This document shows positions 35,087-43,031 of a stretch of DNA of 64,000 bases, piece after piece. Under the pieces are notes generated by a model. It worked only from the letters and a program-made list of their open reading frames with translations. It did no database searches and was not told the DNA's origin. How positions within the stretch are numbered: position 1 is the first letter of the stretch; each line of letters begins with the position of its first letter. The DNA is taken from assembly GCF_017168335.1 (NCBI RefSeq), contig NZ_JABFAU010000002.1, positions 1-64,000 of the forward strand, read 5' to 3'. This DNA comes from Rhodococcus sp. KRD162. GTDB taxonomy: Bacteria > Actinomycetota > Actinomycetes > Mycobacteriales > Mycobacteriaceae. A program made the position numbers and the translations under genes.

Positions 35087-35851
35087 ATGCGCCACAACAA
35101 AGCTGCCAAAGTCGCTGCCCGCGAACGCGCCCGTACCACCGGTAAGTACACCAGCGCTCGACGCGAAGTGGTGCAACAGCACGCGACGTTCGACGCAGAT
35201 ATATGCGTTCCGCATTCCGAAATTGCCGGAATCGTCACCGACTTGTCCGGCCGCAACGAAGGTGCTGATGCCATCAACATCGGACGGTACGGCGGACACG
35301 GCGTGGTGGTCTCGGCCGGTGAATCCAACGCGGGTGGCCTCAGTATCGCCCTGATGAGAACGCTCGCAGACAAATACAGCCCCCAACGGTTGAACCTGAT
35401 GACGTGGGGCTTCGACGACGTCCAACTCCGAACCGCCAGACTGGGCGATCACCTTGTCAACGCCGAATCCGATTCACTCAGCTCATGGCTCGCGGCAGCA
35501 CTCCTCGAGATGGACATCCGCCTAACCCGACTCGAGAGGGCGCAAGTTCCGTCCGTCACGGACTACCGCAGCGCAGTGTCGGCGAGCGAAGCTGCGAAGA
35601 TCCCTGACATCGTGATCGTTGTCCGCCTCGAACTCGGCACCGGCGCAACTCCGTCCCGCGAAGAACTGCGACCACTCTCCAAGCTGCTGCATTGCGGACG
35701 CAGCCTCGGCATGTTCGTCGTGATCGACCCAGTCACGGGGGACCTCTCCGCTGACGCCACCGCCACCACTCTCGACGCACTGGACGCGGATAAGGTGCCC
35801 ATGCGACACCTGTGCGGTTGGACGCTGCAGAGCCCGAACGGCCCCCGGTGA
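35087..35851 (+). CDS. Degenerate FtsK/EccC-like domain protein
   Basis: 254 residues. A basic N-terminus (NKAAKVAARERARTTGKY) precedes a domain with FtsK/EccC-type spacing: GGLSIALMRTLADKYSPQRL, NLMTWGFDDVQLRTARLGDH, LRPLSKLL and MFVVIDPVTG. The expected Walker A is replaced by VVVSAGESNAGGLS and no Walker B acid pair is clear, so ATP hydrolysis is doubtful. It is a paralogue of the N-terminal half of the protein at 36730 and shares its leader. Its stop overlaps the GntR-like start. Family call is by pattern; moderate confidence. Confidence 0.55.
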   Translation: MRHNKAAKVAARERARTTGKYTSARREVVQQHATFDADICVPHSEIAGIVTDLSGRNEGADAINIGRYGGHGVVVSAGESNAGGLSIALMRTLADKYSPQRLNLMTWGFDDVQLRTARLGDHLVNAESDSLSSWLAAALLEMDIRLTRLERAQVPSVTDYRSAVSASEAAKIPDIVIVVRLELGTGATPSREELRPLSKLLHCGRSLGMFVVIDPVTGDLSADATATTLDALDADKVPMRHLCGWTLQSPNGPR

Positions 35852-36396
35852 CACCGGGTGAGGTGACCCGGATCATCAGTGAACGCATCGCGGCCGGGGA
35901 GTACTCGATCGGGGAGAAGCTACCGACACTCGAGGAACTGCAAGATGCGTTCTTCGCCGGGAAATCGACCGCAGTCGCCCGAGTCGCGTACACCCCACTG
36001 ATCGACTGTGGCATGGTCCAGGTACGCCAAGGTCGCTACGGCGGACATTTCGTCGTCTCGACGCAGCCGATACCGAAGTCACCCAACGAATTCGCAGGGA
36101 TCAGCGGACAACTTGCGCGGCTTGTCAGCGCGCTCGCCCAGGTTACCGACCGAACCTTCTACGGCGTCGAATTCCAGGACACCGTCAGCGGTGAGAGATT
36201 CGGACGGAGCTTCCACGCCACGCTCATCGGCGCATGCGAATTCTCTTCCACGATGTTGATGGCACTCGGCGAAAAACAGGGATACGCCGACAAAGCAGCG
36301 TCCGCCGCCACATTCGATCTACCCGCACCCGATGACAGCGACGGCAAGTACACCGTCCAGATCTACGAACAGCAGCTGTTCAGCGAGTGTTCCTGA
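35848..36396 (+). CDS. GntR-like winged-helix protein
   Basis: 182 residues from a GTG overlapping the previous stop (GTGA). The first 65 residues are a GntR-type winged helix (VTRIISERIAAGEYSIGEKL, PTLEELQDAFFAGKSTAVAR, GMVQVRQGRYGGHFVV). The C-terminal part (about 80-182) is not a standard GntR sensor domain. It probably regulates the flanking FtsK-like/AAA+ module, possibly through the duplicated leaders. Confidence 0.72.
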   Translation: MTPGEVTRIISERIAAGEYSIGEKLPTLEELQDAFFAGKSTAVARVAYTPLIDCGMVQVRQGRYGGHFVVSTQPIPKSPNEFAGISGQLARLVSALAQVTDRTFYGVEFQDTVSGERFGRSFHATLIGACEFSSTMLMALGEKQGYADKAASAATFDLPAPDDSDGKYTVQIYEQQLFSECS

Positions 36397-36540
36397 CCGA
36401 ACGCTGACAACACCTCTGAAGAGGGGAGTGCGATCGGCGCAGGGCGAGCGGACATCGCGACGATGGGTCCACTCGCGATGTTCTGTCAGTGGCGCCCGTC
36501 CTCGAATCCGCAACCCACCCAACTGCGGTTGCGACACCAC

Positions 36541-36729
36541 GTGAGAGTTTGTACCTTGATGGTGCGGCTGATCGCGTTAGCCGTTCCCCGTTCGAATTCG
36601 ACACCGTGCCAGACGAATTCCACCGAGGGCAAGGGCCTCCGGCTCACGCGAACGCTCCACCCCCGTGTGTTCCAGCGCACCGGGTCGGCACGGGGCCAGG
36701 TGCTCGAAAACTCACGAGGAGAACTCAAC
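36541..36729 (+). promoter_or_regulatory. Structured leader, copy 2
   Basis: Near duplicate of 34906-35086. The first hairpin here is cggctg...tagccg, so the inner T-G pair of copy 1 is T-A here and A-T becomes G-T: base changes that keep pairing. The ccccgtg/cacgggg block is identical. It lies directly before the AAA+ gene with a cgaggag ribosome site. Confidence 0.75.
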
Positions 36730-38325
36730 ATGACGCGTACGAACAATGCCGCCAAAAATGCTGCCCGCGAACACCAACGGAAGGCTGGCGGCAACTACAC
36801 GACCGCGTTGCGGCACGTGAAGCGCGTGCCTGCACACGACGGAGACCGGAACCTGATGGTCCCCTTCGCTGCTGTGGACGGATGGTTCAAGCAAATCCAT
36901 TCGGATATGCACCGGCAGTGCATCGCGATCGATTCCCCCGCCGGTGGTGTCGTACTCTCTGACGGCGAAGCGCGCGAAGGCGGCCTCAGTATCAGCCTGC
37001 TGGCTGCGCTCGCTGACCGCTACAGTCCGCAACGTGTGAACTTCATGACGTGGGGTTTCGATGACGAACGGCTCCGCAAGGCTGGCCTCGCCGACTACCT
37101 GGTGGATTCCTCGCACGGTTCACTCACCGAGTTTCTTGCTGCGGCTGTCGACGAAGACAGGGCCCGCAGCAACAAGTTCGATGAGTCGGGTGTGGGCACC
37201 CTTGCGGACTATCGTGAAAAGGGAGGAATTCACGGTCCGGCCATGGCGAACTTGGTCATCGTGGTGAAAGTACATCTCGATCACGAATCTCGCCCGACCG
37301 GCAATGATGGCAATGCACTGGAAAGGCTGAAGAACAGCAACTTTAGTGGGCTGACTGTGATCGTGGACCTGATCACGGATGGGAAATCGGCGAGTGGGGC
37401 ACTGAGCGCAGCAAAGATCAGCCTGGGTATTGACCATTCTTACGGATGGGTTCTGCAGGCGAAACTCGATGGGGCGAAAAATCGTTGGAGCCCGCGGCCA
37501 GGCGAGGGCCGCAACCGAGATCAGTTCCTGGCGCACGCAGACAGTGAACTGAACCGCCTCATAGGTCTGGATGAACCGAAAAAGCAGGTGCAGTTGCTCC
37601 GTCAGCAAGTGCTCCTGGAGTTCGAATACCGGAAACGTGGTATGCCCCTGGCGAAGCGACCCAGACACTTGCTCTTGGAGGGTCCTGTCGGATCTGGTAA
37701 GTCAACGATGGCGAGGGTCGTTGCAGACCTGTATACCGGACTTGGGGTACTGCGAACTGGGCTGTTCGAAACGCTGTCGTGCGAGCCCTCGAAACTCGGT
37801 TTCCTTACTGATCGCCCCAGAGGGGGCGTGCAGTTCATGGACACATCCAGATGGGCTTCGAGGAGCGTGATCGACGCGATAGACGCGATCGTGTCGAGGG
37901 AAGTGGACGATGTGATGTTCATAGTGGCTGGTGATAGCGCGGTACTCGAAATGGCGATTGACGCGGTCGACGGGGCCAGTCGTGATTTCCCGACCACCAT
38001 CACGTTCCAGCCGTTCCAGCCGTCGGAGATCGCGGAACTCGCCACTGAAGTGGCCGGAGAGACTGGACAGAAGCTCACGGCTGACGCTGGACGAGCTATC
38101 GAAGACCACCTCGGGATGGTTTACCGCGGGAATCCGAATCTTGCGGCGAAAGCACTCACGGGAAATGCACGGCTTGCGCGCGCGATCGTGGAAGGCGCGG
38201 AAACACACCGCGGTCTGCGGCTGCCCACAGACTTCACCGATCTCACTGACGACGAGCTGCGAACGCTCACTGAGGTAGACGTGACTCTGGCGCTGCGGAA
38301 AATCTTCCGCGATTCTCGAAACTGA
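36730..38325 (+). CDS. FtsK-like domain fused to CbxX/EccA-like AAA+ ATPase
   Basis: 531 residues. Residues 1-265 are homologous to the protein at 35087 (GGLSISLLAALADRYSPQRV, NFMTWGFDDERLRKAGLADY), with the same degenerate nucleotide site. Residues 280-531 are an AAA+ module of the CbxX/EccA type: LIGLDEPKKQVQLLRQQVLL, Walker A EGPVGSGKST near 316-325, a Walker-B-like GGVQFMDTSRW in which the usual DE is DT, and a sensor region VMFIVAGDS. Loss of the catalytic Glu suggests slow or no hydrolysis. EccA-type ATPases assist type VII secretion, but no other ESX genes are present. Confidence 0.7.
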   Translation: MTRTNNAAKNAAREHQRKAGGNYTTALRHVKRVPAHDGDRNLMVPFAAVDGWFKQIHSDMHRQCIAIDSPAGGVVLSDGEAREGGLSISLLAALADRYSPQRVNFMTWGFDDERLRKAGLADYLVDSSHGSLTEFLAAAVDEDRARSNKFDESGVGTLADYREKGGIHGPAMANLVIVVKVHLDHESRPTGNDGNALERLKNSNFSGLTVIVDLITDGKSASGALSAAKISLGIDHSYGWVLQAKLDGAKNRWSPRPGEGRNRDQFLAHADSELNRLIGLDEPKKQVQLLRQQVLLEFEYRKRGMPLAKRPRHLLLEGPVGSGKSTMARVVADLYTGLGVLRTGLFETLSCEPSKLGFLTDRPRGGVQFMDTSRWASRSVIDAIDAIVSREVDDVMFIVAGDSAVLEMAIDAVDGASRDFPTTITFQPFQPSEIAELATEVAGETGQKLTADAGRAIEDHLGMVYRGNPNLAAKALTGNARLARAIVEGAETHRGLRLPTDFTDLTDDELRTLTEVDVTLALRKIFRDSRN

Positions 38326-38351
38326 CCGCGCCAGGTTAGGCGGGGAGTAGT

Positions 38352-38392
38352 TAAGGGGGCGGGACATCTGTGGAAGATGCCCCGCCCCCTTA
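38352..38392. terminator. Strong hairpin terminator
   Basis: taagggggcgggacatct pairs with agatgccccgccccctta around a short loop, 25 bp after the AAA+ gene. Marks the end of the leader-controlled module. Confidence 0.85.
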
Positions 38393-38474
38393 CGGTTCGG
38401 TGGGTTGCGGGTGCTGTTCCCCGAGTTGTGATGGGCAGTCGGAGTGAGGTGACCACAGATGCCGAGATGCCTCT

Positions 38475-38813
38475 ATGCTGCTGGTAACAAACAAAATTCG
38501 GACGGTCATGCGACGCGCGCAGGTGCGCACATCCGGCGGTCCAGGTGAGGATGTGCATCGTATGGCCATGGATCTCAGGCTCGACGGCGACACTTGGCAA
38601 GGGACGTACGCGACGGTCGTGCTTGCCGCGTGTGTAGATCTACTCGCCGACGGGGAGCCGATCCCGGGCGTGACGTTCTTCGTCGACGGGTTTCCGACCG
38701 TGGACAATGTCTCGGTCATCGCAGTACGTGATGACGTGATCGTTGCACGCACAGCGAGAGGTGACGAGGTGATCGTCAACTCCGCTGACGTCACGAGGAT
38801 TCTGATTCCCTGA
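38475..38813 (+). CDS. Hypothetical protein
   Basis: 112 residues from ATG 38475. The N-terminus is basic (TNKIRTVMRRAQVRTSGG) and the C-terminus is beta-rich (VSVIAVRDDVIVARTARGDE). An in-frame ATG near residue 30 (MAMDLRLDGDTW) could be the true start. No family recognised. Confidence 0.5.
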   Translation: MLLVTNKIRTVMRRAQVRTSGGPGEDVHRMAMDLRLDGDTWQGTYATVVLAACVDLLADGEPIPGVTFFVDGFPTVDNVSVIAVRDDVIVARTARGDEVIVNSADVTRILIP

Positions 38814-38926
38814 CCGACGGCTTGCTTGGTTCCTGTGAGTGGGTGGACTGCCGGGTTGCCGGTGACAATGACGAAACACAAGGCTTGCCAACACCTTAAC
38901 TGAAATGAAGAAATGAGACCGATCCG

Positions 38927-39268
38927 GTGATTCCCGACATTCCTTTCAATCCGTCCCATGCGACGCCAGACAGCACATCCAGCAGAGCGGACGCCTTCAC
39001 CGTCCGGGATGGGGTCCAGTGGCTCGGAATCGGTTGGGACACCTACGTGGTAGCGGAGAAACTTGCCGCTGGTGTCCATGGTGGGCCGCTGAGCGCCGCC
39101 ATTCTCGACGCCCGCGCAGCCCAGAGCAGCGCCACAAGCCATGCGCGTCCGGGAATCGTCCCCGGGGTAACCACCGCCGAAGATGTCTTGTCCAAGTACG
39201 GAATCGACCCGAAAGATCCTGCCGCCGCAGTGCGGGAGTTTCTCGGGGACCGCTCGAGAACGTGGTGA
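38927..39268 (+). CDS. Hypothetical protein
   Basis: 113 residues from GTG 38927 (IPDIPFNPSHATPDSTSSRA). The segment FTVRDGVQWLGIGWDTYVVA may be a small beta domain and DVLSKYGIDPKDPAAAVREF a terminal helix. No family recognised. Leaderless or weak ribosome site. Confidence 0.5.
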   Translation: MIPDIPFNPSHATPDSTSSRADAFTVRDGVQWLGIGWDTYVVAEKLAAGVHGGPLSAAILDARAAQSSATSHARPGIVPGVTTAEDVLSKYGIDPKDPAAAVREFLGDRSRTW

Positions 39269-39474
39269 CTGCGTGACTTCGATGTGATCGATGAGCATGC
39301 CCGCCGGTGTGCAAGCGAGGCGAACACACGGTGGCGGAAGTGTGAAATTGTCTGTGTAGGAACCAGGTAGCCGTAATGGCTGCTGTGGCCGTAACATTCG
39401 GCCACTCAACGGGGTCGGGGTCGTTCCCGCCCCCCGAACAGCACTGTCGCGTTGCGACACAACAGGAGCAGGAG

Positions 39475-39660
39475 ATGGCCATGGCCGAACCGACTAACAC
39501 CAACCGCTGGGATATCGAACTGAAGAACTCGTACGGCGAGTTCTGGAAGCTCTCGACGATTCTCGCCCCGAACGCTGAGGCAGCTCAAGCTGATGCGCTC
39601 GCCCGCTGGGGGCATCTCAACGGCGGCGGCTGGACCATCTGCTCGTGCAACGCTGCGTGA
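39475..39660 (+). CDS. Small hypothetical protein
   Basis: 61 residues from ATG 39475, or 59 from ATG 39481 (MAEPTNTNRWDIELKNSYGE), after a caggagcagg ribosome site. It ends with a Gly/Trp/Cys-rich GGGWTICSCNAA. The middle (AEAAQADALARWGHL) resembles the ADALIRWGHI element of the two-repeat protein at 40762, so the two may share a small domain. Confidence 0.55.
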   Translation: MAMAEPTNTNRWDIELKNSYGEFWKLSTILAPNAEAAQADALARWGHLNGGGWTICSCNAA

Positions 39661-39738
39661 GCGAGGACTGAGGGCGGGAACAACAGCGACGTTCGCCGCA
39701 TCCAACACGTCAGTGCATTGACGATCAGGGGATGAGAG

Positions 39739-39867
39739 ATGTCCAAGGAACGCAGTGAGACCGGTATGGGGAGCGAGGGCATGTCGGACGCAAAGTTCGC
39801 CACCATGATCGAACGGGCCGTGGACCCGTCCACGCCGCCGGTGGACCCGTCCATCGTCCCCGAGTAG
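39739..39867 (+). CDS. Small acidic hypothetical protein
   Basis: 42 residues (MSKERSETGMGSEGMSDAKF ... PPVDPSIVPE) from ATG 39739 with a gggatgag ribosome site. csf3 starts 6 bp after the stop, suggesting translational coupling. No domain recognised. Confidence 0.5.
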   Translation: MSKERSETGMGSEGMSDAKFATMIERAVDPSTPPVDPSIVPE

Positions 39868-39873
39868 GCAGCG

Positions 39874-40584
39874 ATGAGCGTGCCGTTCACCGTGCGGGCA
39901 CGGCTGTCTGCTGGGTATGCACATGCGACACCGTGGGGGATCAGTTTGGACGGCCTGCTGGCGTCCGAGGTGTGGGAGTCGCGGAAAGCGACGGCCCGCG
40001 CCACGAACACCGAGTGGTCTGCATACGACGTGCGAGGCGTTCCCGAGGACATCGACTTGCCGTTGGAGCGGTGCGGCGGCGACGGAAACTGGCATTGGGC
40101 GGCGACGTTCGCGTACCCCGAAGGCGCCGTGCCAGGTCCTCACGTACAGATGTGGACCGGCCGTCCAGACCAGCAGGCATTGGCGCAGCTCACCGACAAC
40201 CTTCCTGCGCACGTCGATCCACGGAAAGGCCGATTCCGGTCGTGGGTGATGCCACTGCCGATGACCGTGGCTCCTACCCTCGTGTGGCGCGGTCTCGGAG
40301 ATCCAGGCGCAGTGGGGGAGATGTTGTCGTCGGTGGTCTCGATCGGAAAGAAACGTGCCTCCGGCCACGGGCTGGTGCTGGATTGGTCGATCGAGCCGGA
40401 TGCGGATGCTGATCGGTGGGAGTTCGGCCACCTGCACCCGGACGGCACTCTCGGACGCACTGTCCCGGCGGCATGTCTGGGCGGTCGTGAGTCCATTGTT
40501 CACGGCGGTGTCGGGCGCATGGGAATGCGCCCGCCCTACATGCATCCGGGGATGCGGGCGGACGTTGTACTTCCCGCTATGTGA
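39874..40584 (+). CDS. csf3: Csf3 (Cas5-like), type IV-B
   Basis: 236 residues. The N-terminus FTVRARLSAGYAHATPWG followed by SLDGLLAS is the start typical of Csf3/Cas5-type RAMPs in type IV systems. Near residue 155 the segment VSIGKKRASGHGLVLDW is the glycine-rich RAMP turn; PPYMHPGM lies at the C-terminus. Cas5 caps the 5' end of the guide RNA. It is 5.8 kb from csf2, while known IV-B loci keep these genes adjacent. It probably completes the complex encoded at 31928-34025. Confidence 0.82.
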   Translation: MSVPFTVRARLSAGYAHATPWGISLDGLLASEVWESRKATARATNTEWSAYDVRGVPEDIDLPLERCGGDGNWHWAATFAYPEGAVPGPHVQMWTGRPDQQALAQLTDNLPAHVDPRKGRFRSWVMPLPMTVAPTLVWRGLGDPGAVGEMLSSVVSIGKKRASGHGLVLDWSIEPDADADRWEFGHLHPDGTLGRTVPAACLGGRESIVHGGVGRMGMRPPYMHPGMRADVVLPAM

Positions 40585-40761
40585 GCGGCTACGCGGAGAG
40601 GCGGAAAGGGTCGGTCAGGATGGCGCTGGCCGACCTTTCGTACTTGTCCGCTACATCGCTTGACGGTTTTTTGTCGGGCGAACTGCAGGGCTGGAAAGTG
40701 TGAAAGGCTAAGTAGCAGTCGGGATTACCACACTTTGCTGCCGACCCGAAAGAGGCTGAGA

Positions 40762-41349
40762 ATGACAATCACCGTGACTGAATCTCACACCTTCGGGCAG
40801 CGCACGGTCCGGGTGGTCGAACTTCCTGCGCTCTCCGCCACTGCGATAGCGGACATGCTGGACGCCTCGCCGTACCGAAGCCTGTGGGAAGGCGTCGAAT
40901 CGGACTCTCTGGCCACTGCGATTGCCGACGCGCTCATCCGGTGGGGGCACATCAGCACACGCTGGGGCGCATACGAAGTCGTCGACATCAACCCGTACCC
41001 GGGGAAGCTGTCCAGCATGACCGGCCAGCCGGATGACAGCGACCGCGCGCAGCTGCCGCGCCCCACCGCCGGTCGTGTCACCTTGACCGAGTCCATCCAC
41101 TTCGCCGACCGTCTAGTCCGGGTCATCGAACTGCCGTCACTGACCGACGTTGCCGTCGCTGCCATGCTGTACGACTCCCCACACCGATCTATCCGCGGCA
41201 AGATCGGAACTTGCGGCCTCGTCAAACGCCTCGTCGACAACCTCGCCGATCACGGCCGCGCCGAAATGGAATGGGGCGACTACCAACTGGTCACCATCGA
41301 ACCTGCACACGAACACCACCTCGGTGCTGCACGCTCCTTCGTCAACTGA
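40762..41349 (+). CDS. Protein of two tandem homologous repeats
   Basis: 195 residues made of two copies of one domain. Repeat 1 (about 4-76): VTESHTFGQRTVRVVELPAL, ALIRWGHISTRWGAYEVVDI. Repeat 2 (about 107-180): LTESIHFADRLVRVIELPSL, LADHGRAEMEWGDYQLVTI. No named family. It follows csf3 by about 180 bp, with an agaggctgag ribosome site. Possibly arose by internal duplication. Confidence 0.65.
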   Translation: MTITVTESHTFGQRTVRVVELPALSATAIADMLDASPYRSLWEGVESDSLATAIADALIRWGHISTRWGAYEVVDINPYPGKLSSMTGQPDDSDRAQLPRPTAGRVTLTESIHFADRLVRVIELPSLTDVAVAAMLYDSPHRSIRGKIGTCGLVKRLVDNLADHGRAEMEWGDYQLVTIEPAHEHHLGAARSFVN

Positions 41350-41363
41350 AAGGCAGAACCACT

Positions 41364-41624
41364 GTGAAAAAGGTCTACGCACGCATCATCACCTCCGGAT
41401 CCGTCGGTGGACTCAACTGGTGGCCGACCAGCGAGGACCGAACTGCGGTCGTTCCCGCCGATCCCCAGGACTGGGCAGATCTCGATGTCACCCTTCCTTC
41501 CCGATTCAACCCCATCACCGACGCAGGAGCCGTCACCGACTTCCTCGACGACGATGACCAGTTGGGGCCGATGGAAGCAGCAGCCGCCGCCGGAGACACG
41601 ACGATCGACTTCGGGAATCGTTGA
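41364..41624 (+). CDS. Hypothetical protein
   Basis: 86 residues from GTG 41364 (KKVYARIITSGSVGGLNWWP) shortly after the two-repeat protein, with an aaggcag ribosome site. The C-terminus is acidic (DFLDDDDQLGPMEAAAAAGD). No family recognised. Confidence 0.55.
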   Translation: MKKVYARIITSGSVGGLNWWPTSEDRTAVVPADPQDWADLDVTLPSRFNPITDAGAVTDFLDDDDQLGPMEAAAAAGDTTIDFGNR

Positions 41625-41714
41625 TAACGAACAGAATCGACGCTCCCGCCGGGCGCAGTCACTGGTCGAGGATGCATTACCGTTGGACAACAACAGACAG
41701 ATAGCGAGACAAAC

Positions 41715-42065
41715 ATGAGCACAGACACCACGCCCTACCCGGATCCGCGCCTGAGCGTGGCGTACACAGACATCGAAGTCGGTGATGTCATCCGCTACGA
41801 ACTCAAAGACAGTCGTGGCCGCGAAGTCGACGACCAGGACTACCTCGTCACCGCCATCGACACCGAAGGCCTGAACTTCGGCGCGCGTCGGCTGCACGTC
41901 AGTGCAATCAAACGCCCCGCGGACAGCGCGAGCAGCCGCACCATCGGAGACGTCGAAGTTCGCCTCGACACCACCCGGATCGTTGACAGCACCGACACCC
42001 TGCTGCGGGCCGACAAGCGGCACGTCGGCAAGCTCGTCGCCTACATCGGGCGCGACAGCCAATGA
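41715..42065 (+). CDS. Hypothetical beta-rich protein
   Basis: 116 residues (MSTDTTPYPDPRLSVAYTDI). It contains a small beta-barrel-like stretch, IEVGDVIRYELKDSRGREVD and YLVTAIDTEGLNFGARRLHV. No family recognised. Its stop overlaps the next start (ATGA). Confidence 0.6.
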   Translation: MSTDTTPYPDPRLSVAYTDIEVGDVIRYELKDSRGREVDDQDYLVTAIDTEGLNFGARRLHVSAIKRPADSASSRTIGDVEVRLDTTRIVDSTDTLLRADKRHVGKLVAYIGRDSQ

Positions 42066-42484
42066 GATGGCCCACCAGCGCGCGGCGGGCAGAGAAGATC
42101 GCCCGTCAAGCCGAGGAGTTCGCATGGGCGCGCAGCCAATGGGAAGCGGGCGGTGTTGTGCCGTACTACCTCACCAGCGCCATGGACAGGAAAGGCCTGT
42201 CCGGGCCTAGCGTCGACATTGCATGCGGCGCAGCTGAACCTGCAGTGAACGAGTGGGAAGCGGGCACGAGGTACCCGACATGGGAGCAGTTGCTCAAAGC
42301 TGCGACGCTGTGCGAAGTCTCCCCGGCTGCGCTGGTGCGACGCCCCACAGATCCGGAGATGGCAGCGCGGTTCCCCACACCGCCGACGGTCTACCTCGGC
42401 CGGTGCGCGTCGCATCAGCGTCCGTGCATCATGGAGTTCACCGAAGATGCTGTCGCGGCTGCCGTGGGCGCTGAGCGCCGATAG
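42062..42484 (+). CDS. XRE-like helix-turn-helix protein
   Basis: 140 residues. The central part (about 35-90) fits an XRE/Cro-like helix-turn-helix: YYLTSAMDRKGLSGPSVDIA, EPAVNEWEAGTRYPTWEQL, LLKAATLCEVSPAALV. The C-terminal 45 residues are unassigned (LGRCASHQRPCIMEF). Coupled to the upstream gene. Likely a DNA-binding regulator of the element; the operon ends at a strong hairpin. Confidence 0.65.
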   Translation: MRWPTSARRAEKIARQAEEFAWARSQWEAGGVVPYYLTSAMDRKGLSGPSVDIACGAAEPAVNEWEAGTRYPTWEQLLKAATLCEVSPAALVRRPTDPEMAARFPTPPTVYLGRCASHQRPCIMEFTEDAVAAAVGAERR

Positions 42485-42504
42485 GCCCCGCCCTGGCAAT
42501 GCAA

Positions 42505-42546
42505 AGCGGCGCCCGCCCATCCGTGGAGGATAGGGCGGGCGCCGCT
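42505..42546. terminator. Bidirectional hairpin terminator
   Basis: agcggcgcccgcccatcc pairs with ggatagggcgggcgccgct around a short loop, exactly between convergent genes (XRE-like on plus, hypothetical paralogue on minus). Confidence 0.88.
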
Positions 42547-42563
42547 GGTTTACTCGGGCGCAG

Positions 42564-42893
42564 TCAGCGCGAGTAGATCGCGGTGTACCAGCTCGTGCAC
42601 TGCTCGGGGTAGATATTCGCGCGGTCGAGGCGGAGTCGCAGCTCCTCCATCAGCGCGTAGTCGCCGTAGTCAGGATTGAAAGCCGCCGCGTGATCTCCGC
42701 CGTCGTGAGTGATGATCAGCTGCGAACCGAGACCGTACTCCTCTTCACGGTCCCGCCATTGCTGCGGCGTGTAGAACTGCCCGCCGCCGCCGTGATCGGT
42801 GAGGCCCTTCTCCACGAGCAGCGCCCGAATGACCTCTGCAGCTTCCTTGCCTTCTTTGGACAGTCCTGCCGGTATCGGCCAATTGTCTGCCAT
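42564..42893 (-). CDS. Hypothetical protein, tandem paralogue A
   Basis: 109 residues from ATG 42893 (MADNWPIPAGLSKEGKEAAE). Shares with the neighbour at 43032 the blocks NWPIP, LLIITHDGG-H-AAFN and the ending SWYTAI. The ITHDGG stretch could be an active or binding site, but I know no family. The start is fixed by alignment to the paralogue. Confidence 0.7.
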   Translation of the reverse strand: MADNWPIPAGLSKEGKEAAEVIRALLVEKGLTDHGGGGQFYTPQQWRDREEEYGLGSQLIITHDGGDHAAAFNPDYGDYALMEELRLRLDRANIYPEQCTSWYTAIYSR

Positions 42894-43031
42894 CTCAATT
42901 CCTCCGTGCGAGTCGTGGTGTGTGTCGATGAGCGTAGTGCGAGAGCCGAAGCGGTTGTCGGAGTTGGTCAGTGAGGTGTGCGTCGAGAACGCGCGGGCGC
43001 CGGAACGAGCGCTGCTCCGGCGGCCCATCGT

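Noticed and set aside
35087..38325. A complete type VII (ESX) secretion locus
   Set aside because: Only EccC-like and EccA-like ATPase fragments are present; no WXG100 protein, EccB, EccD, EccE or mycosin.
39406..40545. Minus-strand frame opposite csf3
   Set aside because: Shadow of the RAMP gene; low-complexity Arg/His-rich translation.
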